Source: Anaerolinea thermophila (GTDB taxonomy: Bacteria > Chloroflexota > Anaerolineae > Anaerolineales > Villigracilaceae). Taken from it: a stretch of DNA of 42,914 bases. The notes under the pieces are model-generated. The model worked only from the letters and a program-made list of their open reading frames with translations, made no database searches and was not told the DNA's origin. Position 1 is the first letter of the stretch; every line of letters begins with the position of its first letter. The DNA is taken from positions 1 to 42,914 of the forward strand of contig DYKZ01000004.1 in NCBI GenBank assembly GCA_020722345.1. The letters are read 5' to 3'. Below, one piece after another: positions 1-8,600 of the stretch. The position numbers and the translations under genes are program-made.

Positions 1-36
1 GTGATTCCACCGACCTTGTGCAGTTCGGCCACAAGC

Positions 37-390
37 TCAAGCCCCCACAGCAGTGCACAACTTCCGCAGGTTTTTATCATTGGTCACGCATGTGAAACCA
101 TGCCGTTTGGCCGTAAGCAGGCACAGCCAGTCCTCAAACGATAATGGTCCGGATCGGCCGCCGGCGGCATACGCATCTTCGATTTCCGGCTCGATGATGA
201 TCAGTCCGAGGGCTACCAGTTCGTTTTCATCATCGATTTCGTTGACCTCGTCGACGACCGGGCTGGTCACATGCAGCGGCCCGACATGTTTCACCACAAG
301 TTCCAGCACGGCCCGCTCCGTCTTGATGAAATCGATCAGCACGCATGCGTCCATGATCATCAGTTTGCGCGGGGGCGGGCGGCGTGTCAC
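37..390 (-). CDS. PIN-domain toxin-like ribonuclease
   Basis: Small PIN-domain protein of about 117 residues, predicted to be a metal-dependent ribonuclease acting as the toxin of a toxin-antitoxin-like pair. Visible PIN features are an N-terminal strand with the first acidic residue (MIMDACVLIDF), a central acidic helix (VVDEVNEIDDENE), and a C-terminal block with FEDWLCLLTAKRHG followed by CVTNDKNLR, where the later acidic metal ligands normally sit. The ORF track starts at an ATG at 405, but the GTG at 390 overlaps the stop of the upstream antitoxin gene (GTGA) and is the better start; the ATGs at 360 and 354 are further alternatives. The gene follows the Xre/ImmA gene in the same operon. 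The pairing of a COG2856-like HTH protein with a PIN protein is a known arrangement. Toxicity itself is inferred. Confidence 0.82.
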   Translation of the reverse strand: MTRRPPPRKLMIMDACVLIDFIKTERAVLELVVKHVGPLHVTSPVVDEVNEIDDENELVALGLIIIEPEIEDAYAAGGRSGPLSFEDWLCLLTAKRHGFTCVTNDKNLRKLCTAVGA

Positions 391-1499
391 AGAATGACCT
401 CCCAATTCTGGAGCAGGTCCTGCATCTCCTCAATGCCGATTCGAAGCATCTCCGCGCCGCGGCTGAGTGAAATCTTGTTTTTTTCCACCGCTTCCCTGGT
501 CAGGCGTTTGAATCGGTCTTCGTAGAAATCGAACCTTTGCATCCCGAACGGCTCCGCTGGATCGATGCCCATCGGTTCTTCCTTGAAGGAGAGCTTCCGG
601 TTGAAGTGTTGCTGATAGGCCAAGTTGAACTTCATCCAGATGGACTTGTCCACGGCCCCCTCCTCCAGGAGACGCGAGAGAACGGTTTTGTAGCTGACCC
701 GGAAAATGCGCTTGACCTTGAAGACTCTGTCGACGAAGTGCAATCCGGCCGCTTCATTCCATTCCTTGCGGAACCCCTCGTTCGGCATCAGAAAATGCCC
801 GGCGAAACGGTCGGCTTCGTGCTCTTCCTCTTTGTTTTCCTCGACCTTGGTGACGTCGTAGGCGTCGGGATGCAACATAAGATGGCCGAGTTCATGGGCG
901 GCGCTGAAAATGCGCCTTTCCACCGAAATCCGCTCCCATACGTTCACGACCACAGCCGGCCCGCCGTCCTCCTCTCCCACAGAGAGGCCGAAAAAACTAT
1001 CGGAAGCCATGGGGACCGAGAAAACCTTCACGCCCGCGTGTTCGAGCAGGCCGCAGATGTCGTGGATGGGTTCGGTGGCCTTCAGCCCCAGCTTTTTCCG
1101 GCAGAGTCCGGCCGCCTCGGCGAGGCGGTCTCTGGAGCATTGCCTCCGGACAGCGCTAAGGCTGAACGGCATCTTTTTGTTCAGACTCTCCTCGAGGAAG
1201 TTGAAATCATCAAGCCATCTGGCCACCTCGGCCAGGACATTCTCGCGATTCTGCATCCGCTTCGCCGAACGGAAACGAACGGTGTGCAATTCCCGAACTG
1301 GCTGGAAAAGCTCCTGAAGCCTCACATCGAGGGCCTTGGCGATTGCCTGCATGGTCCTCATCCGCGGCTCGCTCTTTGCGAGTTCGAGACTCTTTATCGC
1401 CGGCAAGGAGAGACCCGCGTTATCCGCCAGAGCGCTTTGGCTCAAGCGATTCGCAGTTCTCAACCGCCTCACATTTTGGGCGAGTATCTGCAGATTCAT
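387..1499 (-). CDS. Xre-family HTH / ImmA-IrrE metallopeptidase protein (antitoxin-like)
   Basis: Protein of 370 residues with two domains. Residues 1-65 form a Cro/C1-type helix-turn-helix (NLQILAQNVRRLRTANRLSQ, then LPAIKSLELAKSEPRMRT). The central part is an ImmA/IrrE-type zinc peptidase with the HExxH-type motif AAHELGHLMLHP and a downstream EHEADRFAGHFLMP block providing the third ligand. The C-terminal 80 residues are alpha-helical and probably contact the PIN partner. The start was set at the ATG at 1499, because a strong AAAGGGGG site lies just upstream; the track start at 1553 falls inside the promoter. It probably represses its own promoter through the inverted repeat upstream and restrains or senses through the PIN protein. 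Whether the peptidase is active as an antitoxin regulator is inferred from family knowledge. Confidence 0.85.
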   Translation of the reverse strand: MNLQILAQNVRRLRTANRLSQSALADNAGLSLPAIKSLELAKSEPRMRTMQAIAKALDVRLQELFQPVRELHTVRFRSAKRMQNRENVLAEVARWLDDFNFLEESLNKKMPFSLSAVRRQCSRDRLAEAAGLCRKKLGLKATEPIHDICGLLEHAGVKVFSVPMASDSFFGLSVGEEDGGPAVVVNVWERISVERRIFSAAHELGHLMLHPDAYDVTKVEENKEEEHEADRFAGHFLMPNEGFRKEWNEAAGLHFVDRVFKVKRIFRVSYKTVLSRLLEEGAVDKSIWMKFNLAYQQHFNRKLSFKEEPMGIDPAEPFGMQRFDFYEDRFKRLTREAVEKNKISLSRGAEMLRIGIEEMQDLLQNWEVIL

Positions 1500-1525
1500 G
1501 GGGACCCCCTTTCTATTTTTTCTAA

Positions 1526-1560
1526 AATATACCACACGACAAAATAATGTCAAGTGGTAT
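1526..1560 (-). promoter_or_regulatory. Promoter with overlapping palindromic operator for the Xre/ImmA-PIN operon
   Basis: On the minus strand a perfect -35 TTGACA (1548-1553) is separated by 16 bases from a -10 TATATT (1526-1531). The region is an inverted repeat with 13-base arms, ATACCACACGACA (1529-1541) and TGTCAAGTGGTAT (1548-1560), matching at 11 of 13 positions with a 6-base centre. The right arm covers the -35 and the left arm touches the -10, so a bound HTH dimer would block transcription. This fits autorepression by the Xre domain protein encoded immediately downstream. Confidence 0.75.
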
Positions 1561-1582
1561 TTTTTAAAGCCGGAAAAGCCGC

Positions 1583-1632
1583 CCCGACACTTCCCGTCCG
1601 GCTCCGGTAGGTATCCAGCGGAAACGTTCGCT
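1583..1632 (+). repeat. Dispersed leader motif, copy A (motif plus hairpin)
   Basis: CCCGACAC followed at fixed distance by CCGGTAGGTATCC, then a small hairpin AGCGGA-AACG-TTCGCT (1617-1632), just before the ribosome binding site of the first tail gene. The same order and the same ungapped spacing recur before the gpD gene (copy B) and the gpJ gene (copy C). Copy A and copy B agree at about 31 of 40 aligned positions by eye. The function is unknown; a leader, processing site or internal promoter is possible. Confidence 0.5.
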
Positions 1633-1651
1633 TGAACCGGAGGAACCGGAA

Positions 1652-2200
1652 TTGGAAACCGTTCGCACAGTCGTTGAAAACCTGATCCGCCTGGTCAAAG
1701 CGGAGATCGACCCGGACGCGCTGCTCGTCGCCGCGGACGATGTCTTCGAGGTGCCCAACGTGCCGAGCCTGATCCTGCAGGGACCGACGCTGGCGGAAAA
1801 CGGCGACCGCCGCACCATGGCCCACATAGTGGAGAAGGATGTCCCGAACCTCGTTTATGAACAGTGTCGGCATCCCCGGCTCTACCACCTCGACTTCGAC
1901 GTCATCGTCACCGCCGGCCATGAAGGCGATCTGCTGGACCTCCAGGAACGGGTGGCCCGTTTCTATCAGCTCCACCCGGTCCTGGTCGTAGAAGACCGTG
2001 GCTCCCTCAACCTGACTGAGATCGTCCCCTTGGGCGGGTTGCGACGGGTGAACCTGTCCAACCTGCGCCAGAGCAGCGGCCGCTGCCGGATCGAGGACTG
2101 CCCGGTTTACGACGGCCTCGTCGAAACGGGCCCGCTCATCAAAGACCGCCGGTTCGAGTTCCGGGACGGCGTCGAGGAGGATCGGCTCCATACCCCATGA
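1652..2200 (+). CDS. Probable tail-completion/terminator-like phage protein
   Basis: Protein of 182 residues at the head of the tail operon, directly before the sheath region. I do not recognise a definite family. The TTG start at 1652 is chosen because a GGAGGAA site lies seven bases upstream and no ATG near the N-terminus is supported. The sequence begins with a helical VVENLIRLVKAEIDPDALLV segment, then alternating strands (RLYHLDFDVIVTAG) and a helix (DLLDLQERVARFYQ), an alpha/beta layout that would suit a tail terminator or neck-type adaptor. Its place immediately before sheath and tube genes fits that role. The role is inferred from position and general composition only. Confidence 0.5.
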   Translation: METVRTVVENLIRLVKAEIDPDALLVAADDVFEVPNVPSLILQGPTLAENGDRRTMAHIVEKDVPNLVYEQCRHPRLYHLDFDVIVTAGHEGDLLDLQERVARFYQLHPVLVVEDRGSLNLTEIVPLGGLRRVNLSNLRQSSGRCRIEDCPVYDGLVETGPLIKDRRFEFRDGVEEDRLHTP

Positions 2201-2217
2201 AACAAGGAGGAACCACT

Positions 2218-2487
2218 GTGATCGAAATCAAGAATCTTCTGTTCCAACCGCTCACGTTCCACCTGGCGGGAGGCGGCCGGGGGCTTCATCTGAATCCCCG
2301 CGAGCGCAGAACGCTGGAAGAGGACGACATTTCCCCCGAGATCGATGCCGCGGCAAAGCGGGGCTTCGTGTCGCTGACGCCGGCGACGCCGACCGTTCCC
2401 GAACCCGAGACGGCGCGGGAAGAGCCGGTCGAGACCGAGACGGAAAACACCAGCGCAAACGGCGGCAAACGTCGGAAACGGAGGTGA
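2218..2487 (+). CDS. Small phage protein of unknown function upstream of the sheath
   Basis: Protein of 89 residues. The track starts it at 2197, but an AAGGAGG site at 2203-2209 places translation at the GTG at 2218 (protein starting MIEIKNLLFQPLTF). The first 60 residues are a small beta-rich domain with a block of HLNPRERRTLEEDDIS. The last 30 residues are acidic and proline-rich and end in a strongly basic KRRKRR tail. Small genes of this type commonly precede phage tail sheath genes, but no function is assigned. It lies between the probable terminator and the sheath with only three bases to the sheath start codon. Confidence 0.6.
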   Translation: MIEIKNLLFQPLTFHLAGGGRGLHLNPRERRTLEEDDISPEIDAAAKRGFVSLTPATPTVPEPETAREEPVETETENTSANGGKRRKRR

Positions 2488-2490
2488 CCC

Positions 2491-4347
2491 ATGGGCACGT
2501 ATCTTTCACCGGGCATCTATACCCGCGAAGTCGACTTCAGCTTTTACGTCAAGCAAATATCCACCTCCTCCTGCGGCATGGTGGGTGTGGCCGAACGCGG
2601 CCCGATCAACAAGCCCGTTCTGGTCACGAGCTGGGAGCAGTTCATCAACAAATTCGGCTCCTACCTGCAGGCCGGATACCTCGCCTACGCCGCAAGGGCG
2701 TTCTTCGACAACGGCGGCTCCGTCCTTTTCGTGAACCGCATCGCCCATCTGACCGATCCCGCGGACCGGAACACCCTGACCGCCGTGAAGGCGCAAGCTA
2801 TCCTCAAGGACCGGCGCGCGGCGATGGCGTCACTTGTAACCGGCACCGTCGGCACGGATCGCATCGCGTGGCGGGCGATTCAGCCGGGGGCCGCGGGAAA
2901 CGCCGTCTCCGTCGAACTCGTCGTTTCGGGAAACGATACGCCGCTCTCCGTCGAGGTCTTGGGACAAGCAATCACCGTCAACCTGGCGACCGACGGCGCG
3001 GGTGATCCTGTATCCACAGCGGACCAGGTGGTCGCGGCGGTCGTCGGGTCTCCGTATGCCTCAGCGCTGGTCACGGCGGAAACGCAGGAGACGGGCGTCG
3101 TCCAAGCCGCAGTCTCGGCGAACCTGTCCGGAGGCATGGACGCGATGGACACGCTCAAGGTGCGGGCGGCCGACGAAGGAACCTGGGGCGAGCGTCTCTC
3201 CGTCCAAGTCGAAGACGGTTCTCTCGATCCGAGCGGCGCTTTCAACCTGGTGGTCCGCCACAAAGGTGAGGTCGTTGAGGTCTTCAAGGACCTCTCGATG
3301 GACGAAGCGGCTTCGAACCATGTCGAGCTTGTCGTCAACGAACGGTCGGACTTCATCACCGTCGAGGACCTTGGAACCGTATCCGGCCTTCCGTTGGACA
3401 GGCCGGTGATCGGGGTGTTCGATCTTTCAGGAGGAAACGACGGTCTTACGGGGCTGGACGACGCCGACTACTCCGGCGATCCCTCCCAGCACACAGGCTT
3501 CTACGCCTTCGACGAGATCGACGCGCTGAATCTGATCATGGTTCCGGGCGTCACGACCGCCGAGGTGATCCACGCCGGCGTCACCTATGCGGAAAACCGC
3601 CAGGACCTCATGCTCCTCGCCGAAACGCCTATCCACCTCGAACCCCTGGAAGCGGTGGATTTCCGCAAGGGCCAGGGGATGTATTCCCACGGGGCCTTCA
3701 ACTCGTCTTATGCCGCGCTCTACTATCCCTGGATCGAGATCAACGACCCGGTGACCGGCAAGCGCAAGCTCGTTCCGCCCAGCGGAGCCGTGGCCGGGTG
3801 CTACGCCCGCAGCGACAAGAAGACCCATGTCTGGTACGCGCCCGCGGGCATCGACCGCGGCCGGGTCTTCAACGCCTTGTCCCTGGGCTACAAGACCAGC
3901 CGGGGCGAGCGGGACGTCCTCTATCCCGAGGGTGTCAACGTGATCGCTTCCTTCCCCGACAGCGGCATCAACATCTGGGGGCAGAAGACCCTGCAAAGCC
4001 AGCCCTCGGCGCTCGACCGAGTGAACGTGCGGCGGCTGATGATGTTCATCGAGGAAGCCATCGCCGAGTCCTCGCGTTTCGTGGTCTTCGAACCCAACAA
4101 CCCGCAGACCTGGCGGGCGCTGATCCGGTTGATCAACCCCTTCATGCAGGACATCAAGGACAAGGGCGGGCTCTACGACTTCGCCGTCCAGTGCGACGAG
4201 GAGACCAACACCCCGGCCGTGATCGACCGCAACGAACTCGTGGCGCGCGTCTTCGTCAAGCCGACCAAAACGGCGGAATTCATCGAGCTCAACTTCGTGC
4301 TCACCGCCACGGGGGCAGATTTCAAAGAGATATTCAAGACCGGGTAA
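2491..4347 (+). CDS. Contractile tail sheath protein
   Basis: Sheath subunit of 618 residues, expected to form the contracting outer tube of the tail. The N-terminus has the usual sheath opening MGTYLSPGIYTREVDFS followed by GMVGVAERGPINKPVLVTSW. The C-terminal part carries the conserved sheath core, including AVAGCYARSDKKTHVWYAPAG, LYPEGVNVIASFPDSGINIWGQKTL, VNVRRLMMFIEEAI and FVFEPNN-like FVVFEPNNPQTW, and ends with VRVKPTKTAEFIELNF-type residues. The middle 250 residues are a variable surface insertion. A GGAGGTGA ribosome site precedes the ATG. The length matches large phage sheaths. It is followed 11 bases later by the tube gene, as is usual. Confidence 0.96.
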   Translation: MGTYLSPGIYTREVDFSFYVKQISTSSCGMVGVAERGPINKPVLVTSWEQFINKFGSYLQAGYLAYAARAFFDNGGSVLFVNRIAHLTDPADRNTLTAVKAQAILKDRRAAMASLVTGTVGTDRIAWRAIQPGAAGNAVSVELVVSGNDTPLSVEVLGQAITVNLATDGAGDPVSTADQVVAAVVGSPYASALVTAETQETGVVQAAVSANLSGGMDAMDTLKVRAADEGTWGERLSVQVEDGSLDPSGAFNLVVRHKGEVVEVFKDLSMDEAASNHVELVVNERSDFITVEDLGTVSGLPLDRPVIGVFDLSGGNDGLTGLDDADYSGDPSQHTGFYAFDEIDALNLIMVPGVTTAEVIHAGVTYAENRQDLMLLAETPIHLEPLEAVDFRKGQGMYSHGAFNSSYAALYYPWIEINDPVTGKRKLVPPSGAVAGCYARSDKKTHVWYAPAGIDRGRVFNALSLGYKTSRGERDVLYPEGVNVIASFPDSGINIWGQKTLQSQPSALDRVNVRRLMMFIEEAIAESSRFVVFEPNNPQTWRALIRLINPFMQDIKDKGGLYDFAVQCDEETNTPAVIDRNELVARVFVKPTKTAEFIELNFVLTATGADFKEIFKTG

Positions 4348-4358
4348 GGAGGTAAGTC

Positions 4359-4820
4359 ATGCGCAGCGGCAACATGCCCAAGAGTCTGTATCAGAACTGG
4401 CAATTCGCCGTCGAGGTGAACGGTTTCGACGTGGCGCTCTTCAAGAAGGGCCAGGAACCCAAGACCGAGTTCGAGGAGGTGGCCTTCGCGCCCGCCGGTT
4501 CCATGTTCGACCAGAAGGTGGCCGGGCGGGTCAAGTTCGAGGACATCACCTTGGAGAAAGGGATTCTCCAGGACGGTTCCGACGAGGCCGCCAGGGAGTG
4601 GATCAAGAAACAGGTGGACGTCAACGCCGTGGTCGGCGGCCTGCCCAACGACTACATGCGCGATATCGACCTCGTCCGCTACGACCGAACCGGCAACGAA
4701 ACGCGACGGTGGACCCTGCACGGCGCGTGGATCAAGGTCCTGGAGTACGACGAACTCGAGGGCGCGAACACGGACAACACCATTGAGAAGCTCAGCATTT
4801 GCTTCCAGTATTGGACCTGA
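4359..4820 (+). CDS. Tail tube protein (gp19-like)
   Basis: Inner tube subunit of 153 residues, partner of the sheath. It has the typical opening of the gp19/conserved tail-region family (SLYQNWQFAVEVNGFDVALFKKG), then the FEEVAFAPAGSMFDQKVAGRVKFEDITLEKG block and the late WTLHGAWIKVLEYDELEG and NTIEKLSICF segments that form the hexameric ring strands. The ATG at 4359 has a perfect AAGGAGGT site; an internal ATG at 4374 lacks one. The gene order sheath-tube-chaperone-tape measure is diagnostic of contractile tails. Confidence 0.94.
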   Translation: MRSGNMPKSLYQNWQFAVEVNGFDVALFKKGQEPKTEFEEVAFAPAGSMFDQKVAGRVKFEDITLEKGILQDGSDEAAREWIKKQVDVNAVVGGLPNDYMRDIDLVRYDRTGNETRRWTLHGAWIKVLEYDELEGANTDNTIEKLSICFQYWT

Positions 4821-4836
4821 TCCGAGGAGGTAGATC

Positions 4837-5514
4837 ATGCACACATTTGAACTGCCGAGCGGCATCGAGATCGAGCTCCGGGAAATGACCGGAGCCGAGG
4901 AGGAACTGCTCACCAACCAGCGTCTCATCCGCACGGGCGACGCCGTGAACCAGGCGCTCAAGAACTGCATCGTGCGGCTGGGGGACAACGACGAACCGAC
5001 GGCGAAGGATGTGCTGGACCTCCTCTCCGGGGACCGGCTGTTCATTCTGGTCCGGCTCCGTCAGATCTCGCTCGGCGACGAGGTCGAGCTGGAACTGACC
5101 TGCCCGAACACCGCCTGCCGGGCGGCGAACGCCGTCACGGTCAACCTGGACGAACTGGAGGTCACGCCTTACGGAGAGGAACGGGAGTTCGCGTTCACGC
5201 TGCCCGGTTCCGGAGGCAAGGTCCGGTTCGGTTATTTGGACGGCCACAAGGAGAAACGCCTGGCCGCACTCAAAGAGCCTTCCATCTCGTCGGCCATGTT
5301 GATCCGGATCATCGACGTGGACGGCGCGCCGCCGACCAAAAAGATCATGAACGACATGTCGATGCGGGACCGCAGCGCTCTCCGGCAGGAGATGCTAAGG
5401 GTGGACGCGGGTGTCGACACGACCGTGGAGACCGATTGCCAATCGTGCGGGACACGCATCCGCACCCGGCTGGAGGCGGAACCGGGTTTTTTGTTTCCCG
5501 GAGTTCGTTTGTAA
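4837..5514 (+). CDS. Tail assembly chaperone, zero-frame product (gp26/T4 baseplate-type)
   Basis: Protein of 225 residues lying between the tube and tape measure genes, the usual place of the tail assembly chaperone. The N-terminus (MHTFELPSGIEIELREMTGAEEELLTNQ) matches the type of phage protein annotated as T4-like baseplate or tail assembly protein. Two cysteine pairs, CPNTAC and CQSCG, suggest a zinc-binding knuckle. The gene contains a GGGTTTT slip site 25 bases before its stop; a -1 shift there gives a longer form that ends at the tape measure start. The zero-frame form would be the major product and the longer form minor, as with lambda gpG/gpGT. The chaperone role is inferred from position and the shift site. 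Confidence 0.75.
   Translation: MHTFELPSGIEIELREMTGAEEELLTNQRLIRTGDAVNQALKNCIVRLGDNDEPTAKDVLDLLSGDRLFILVRLRQISLGDEVELELTCPNTACRAANAVTVNLDELEVTPYGEEREFAFTLPGSGGKVRFGYLDGHKEKRLAALKEPSISSAMLIRIIDVDGAPPTKKIMNDMSMRDRSALRQEMLRVDAGVDTTVETDCQSCGTRIRTRLEAEPGFLFPGVRL
5484..5490 (+). promoter_or_regulatory. Programmed -1 ribosomal frameshift site (GGGTTTT)
   Basis: The heptamer reads G GGT TTT in the zero frame of the chaperone gene, a canonical X XXY YYZ slippery sequence. After slipping back one base, reading continues through an open frame to a stop at 5661-5663. The site lies between tube and tape measure genes, where such shifts are widely conserved in tailed phages. A short hairpin (CGCC TAC GGCG) about 50 bases downstream is a weak candidate stimulator. 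Confidence 0.75.
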
Positions 5515-5663
5515 GGGACGCGTTTTTCCTCGCCTACGGCGGGCTCCACTGGAGTTTCTCAGAAACACGGGCGCTGCCGCTCTCGGTCCGCCGCGAATTC
5601 GTGGAGGCACTGGAGCGGCAGCTTGCTTTTGAGCGTGAAGAAATGGAGCGCAGGCGCACATGA
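5490..5663 (+). CDS. Frameshift-encoded C-terminal extension of the tail assembly chaperone
   Basis: In the -1 frame the reading continues from the slip site as FVSRSSFVRDAFFLAYGG and so on, ending in the charged helix FVEALERQLAFEREEMERRR. The track lists this frame as an ORF from 5436 but it has no convincing start or ribosome site of its own. The fused product would be about 275 residues: 218 from the zero frame plus 57. Its stop TGA overlaps the ATG of the tape measure gene (ATGA at 5660). In analogous phages the extension binds the tape measure protein while the common N-terminal part recruits tube subunits. That role is family knowledge; the reading frames and slip site are seen directly. 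Confidence 0.72.
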   Translation, partial: FVSRSSFVRDAFFLAYGGLHWSFSETRALPLSVRREFVEALERQLAFEREEMERRRT

Positions 5664-8600
5664 ACGGAGATCTCGGACTCGGCGTCATCGTCTCGATGAA
5701 GGACGCGTTCTCGCAGAACGCGGCCCGGGTCCAGTCGTCCATGCAGTCCCTGGACGCGACGGTGGCCGCCTCCAGCGAGCGCATGACGCGCAACCTCGAC
5801 CGCATCCAAAAGGGGACCATGATGATCGGCGCGGGGCTGGCGCTCATGGCCGTGCCCGTCGGACTCATCGCCTCCACCGCCGCGACACAGAAAGCCCTGG
5901 GCGAAATGGCGTCGCTCGGCACCAAGGACCTGCGCGCTCTCGAAGACGCCGCCGAGAACTTCACCAATACCTGGGCCGGATACAGCAAGGCCGAATTCAT
6001 CGGGGCGGCCTACGACGTAAAGTCGGCGCTCGCCGGCTTGAGCGACGAAGCCGTGGGAACCTTCTCCGCCATGGCCGCGCTCACCGCCAAGGCCACCAAG
6101 GCCAGCATCCAGGAGATGGTCGGCACCTTCACCACCGGGTACGGCATCTTCAAGCCGATCATGGCAAACATGACCGACATGGAGTGGGCGAGGGCATTCT
6201 CAGGTGCGATGGCGCAGACCGTGGCCGTTTTCAAGACCACCGGCGCGCAGATGGCGGAAGCGATCAAGAACATCGGTGCGGTGGCCGCTTCCTCCAACAT
6301 TCCTCTCCATGAACAACTCGCTATTCTCGGACAACTGCAGACCACGATGCCCGGTTCGGAAGCCGGAACGCTCTACAAGGCTTTCATCATGAAGGCTGCC
6401 GAAGCCGGAGAGCAGTTGGGGCTCTCGTTCATCGATTCGAGCGGGAGACTCAAAGGGATCATTCCCATCCTCCAGGAGGTCAAATCGCGGTTCCCGGACC
6501 TTTCCCAGGCAGCCGCGCAGGTGCAGATCAAGAAGGCCTTCGGCTCCGACGAGGCGGTGAAGTTCCTGCTCCAGATGTCCCAGGGGATGGAGTCCCTGGA
6601 GGGCAACATCAGTTCCATCGAACAGGCGATGAAGAGCGGCACCGCCGTCACCGAGGAAATGGCGCGGGCCATGAACATGGATATCGGGAGTCAGTTCCAG
6701 CTTTTGCGCCAGCAGGTCGGAAACCTCGCTGAAATCCTCGGCCGCACACTCCTGCCGGTGGTCACCCCGATCATCCAGGGGATATCGAAGGCCGTCCTGT
6801 TTTTCCAGAAGCTCGCGCGTTCCATGCCTGGTTTGACCAGGGTCCTCCTGACCTTGTCCATGGCGCTGGGTGCCGTGCTGGTAGTCGTCGGAGGAGTGAT
6901 CGCCGCGGCCGGGACCATCGGTCTGATGCTCCCCGCCGTCAAGGCGGGGCTTGCCGCCATGGGCGCGGCAATCGCCGGTGTGGGGAGCATGTTCGCGGCA
7001 TATTTCCTTCCGGTGGTCGCGATCATCGGCGGTGTGGTACTCGCCGTCTATCTCCTCAAACGGGCTTGGGAGACCAACTTCGCCGGCATCAGGGACACCA
7101 TCCTCGGCGCGTGGGAAAAGGTGCAACTCGTATTCCAGGGAATCCGGGCGCTCGTCACCTCGCTCTCCGGCGGAGCCGGGACCATGTCGGCCGACCTGGC
7201 GCAGAAGCTCGAACAGGCCGGACTGATGGGACTGGTGGTCACGGTCTTTCGCATCTACTACCGGGTGCGCCAGTTTTTGACCGGCTTGTGGGAGGCCTTC
7301 TCCGATGCGTTCGGAAAGATCAGAGCGATTCTCGAACCCGCGGTCCGTGCGCTCATGCAGGCTTACGGCATGCTGTACAAAGCGATCTTCTCGGTCCTTG
7401 AAATCTTCGGCTTGGCGGCATCTTCCGCCGACGCCTCCTCCTACCGGAGTCTCGGCGAGACACTCGCCACGGTGCTCGGTGTGATCGCCAAGATCGGCGC
7501 GTATCTCCTCAAATTCGTCATCTACAACCTGGCGGCCGTCATCACGGTGGTGGCTTGGGTGGTGCGCGCGGTCGTCTGGCTCGGCAAGACCATCGTCACC
7601 GCCTTCATCGAGGCGGGGAAGTTCATCTACAAGTTCTTCCTGCCGGTCAGGCTTTTGGTCGAGGCGCTCCGCATGGCGGCCCGAGTGGTTTCTACGGTCT
7701 GGCGGGTGCTCACCGGCGACCTCTCCGTGCTCGACGGGCTCAAGGCCATCGGCGGCGCGGTCTTTGATTTCCTGGCCACGCCGTTCCGCTGGGCCCGGGA
7801 CGTGATCGTCGGTGTCTGGGATTTCATCAAGGGACTCTTCTCCGCCGTCGGAAGTTTTTTCGCTTCCGCGGCATCGGCTTTGGCTGCAGCCTTCATGAAC
7901 CTGCCTCTGGTCCGGACGCTGGCCGATGTCTTCGGCGCGGTGCGGGGATTCCTATCCGGCGACACGACTTTCTTCGAGGCGGGCAAGGCGATTCTCGTAT
8001 CCGTCGGAAAAGGCATCTGGTCGGCGGTCACCTATCCGTTCGAGATGCTCAAGAAGGCACTCGGGTGGCTCCGCAGACTGCTGCCTTTTTCAGACGCGGA
8101 GACCGGTCCGTTGTCGGACCTCACCGCTTCCGGCGCGGCCGTTCTCAAGACGCTGGCCAAGGGAATGCTCGGCGTCCTCTCCCTGCCGGGCAAGGTTCTG
8201 AGTCTGGCGCTGCAAGGAATGCTGAACGCGGTCCGCTGGGTGTGGGACGGTTTGAAAAATCTGGGAAGCGGCATCCTTGCGGCGGTCACCTGGCCGTTCA
8301 GAAAAGGAGCGGAGGCCGCGTCCGCCGTCTGGCGCACTGTCGGCACTGCGGCATCGAGCGCTTGGAACGGCATCACAACGCTCGGTCGTGGAACTGCGGA
8401 CGTGTTGGCCGCGCCCTTCAAATGGATGCAGTCCGCAGCCGGGACCGCCTGGAACGGCATCGCAAGCGCCGCAACCGGATTTTGGGGGAGCCTCGGGAAC
8501 ATCGGGCGCACGGCTTGGTCGCTCGTCAGCACGCCCTTTTCGTGGATCGCCGGTTCCGCGGGAGCAGCCTGGGACCTGGTTCAAACCTCTGCCGGCGCGG

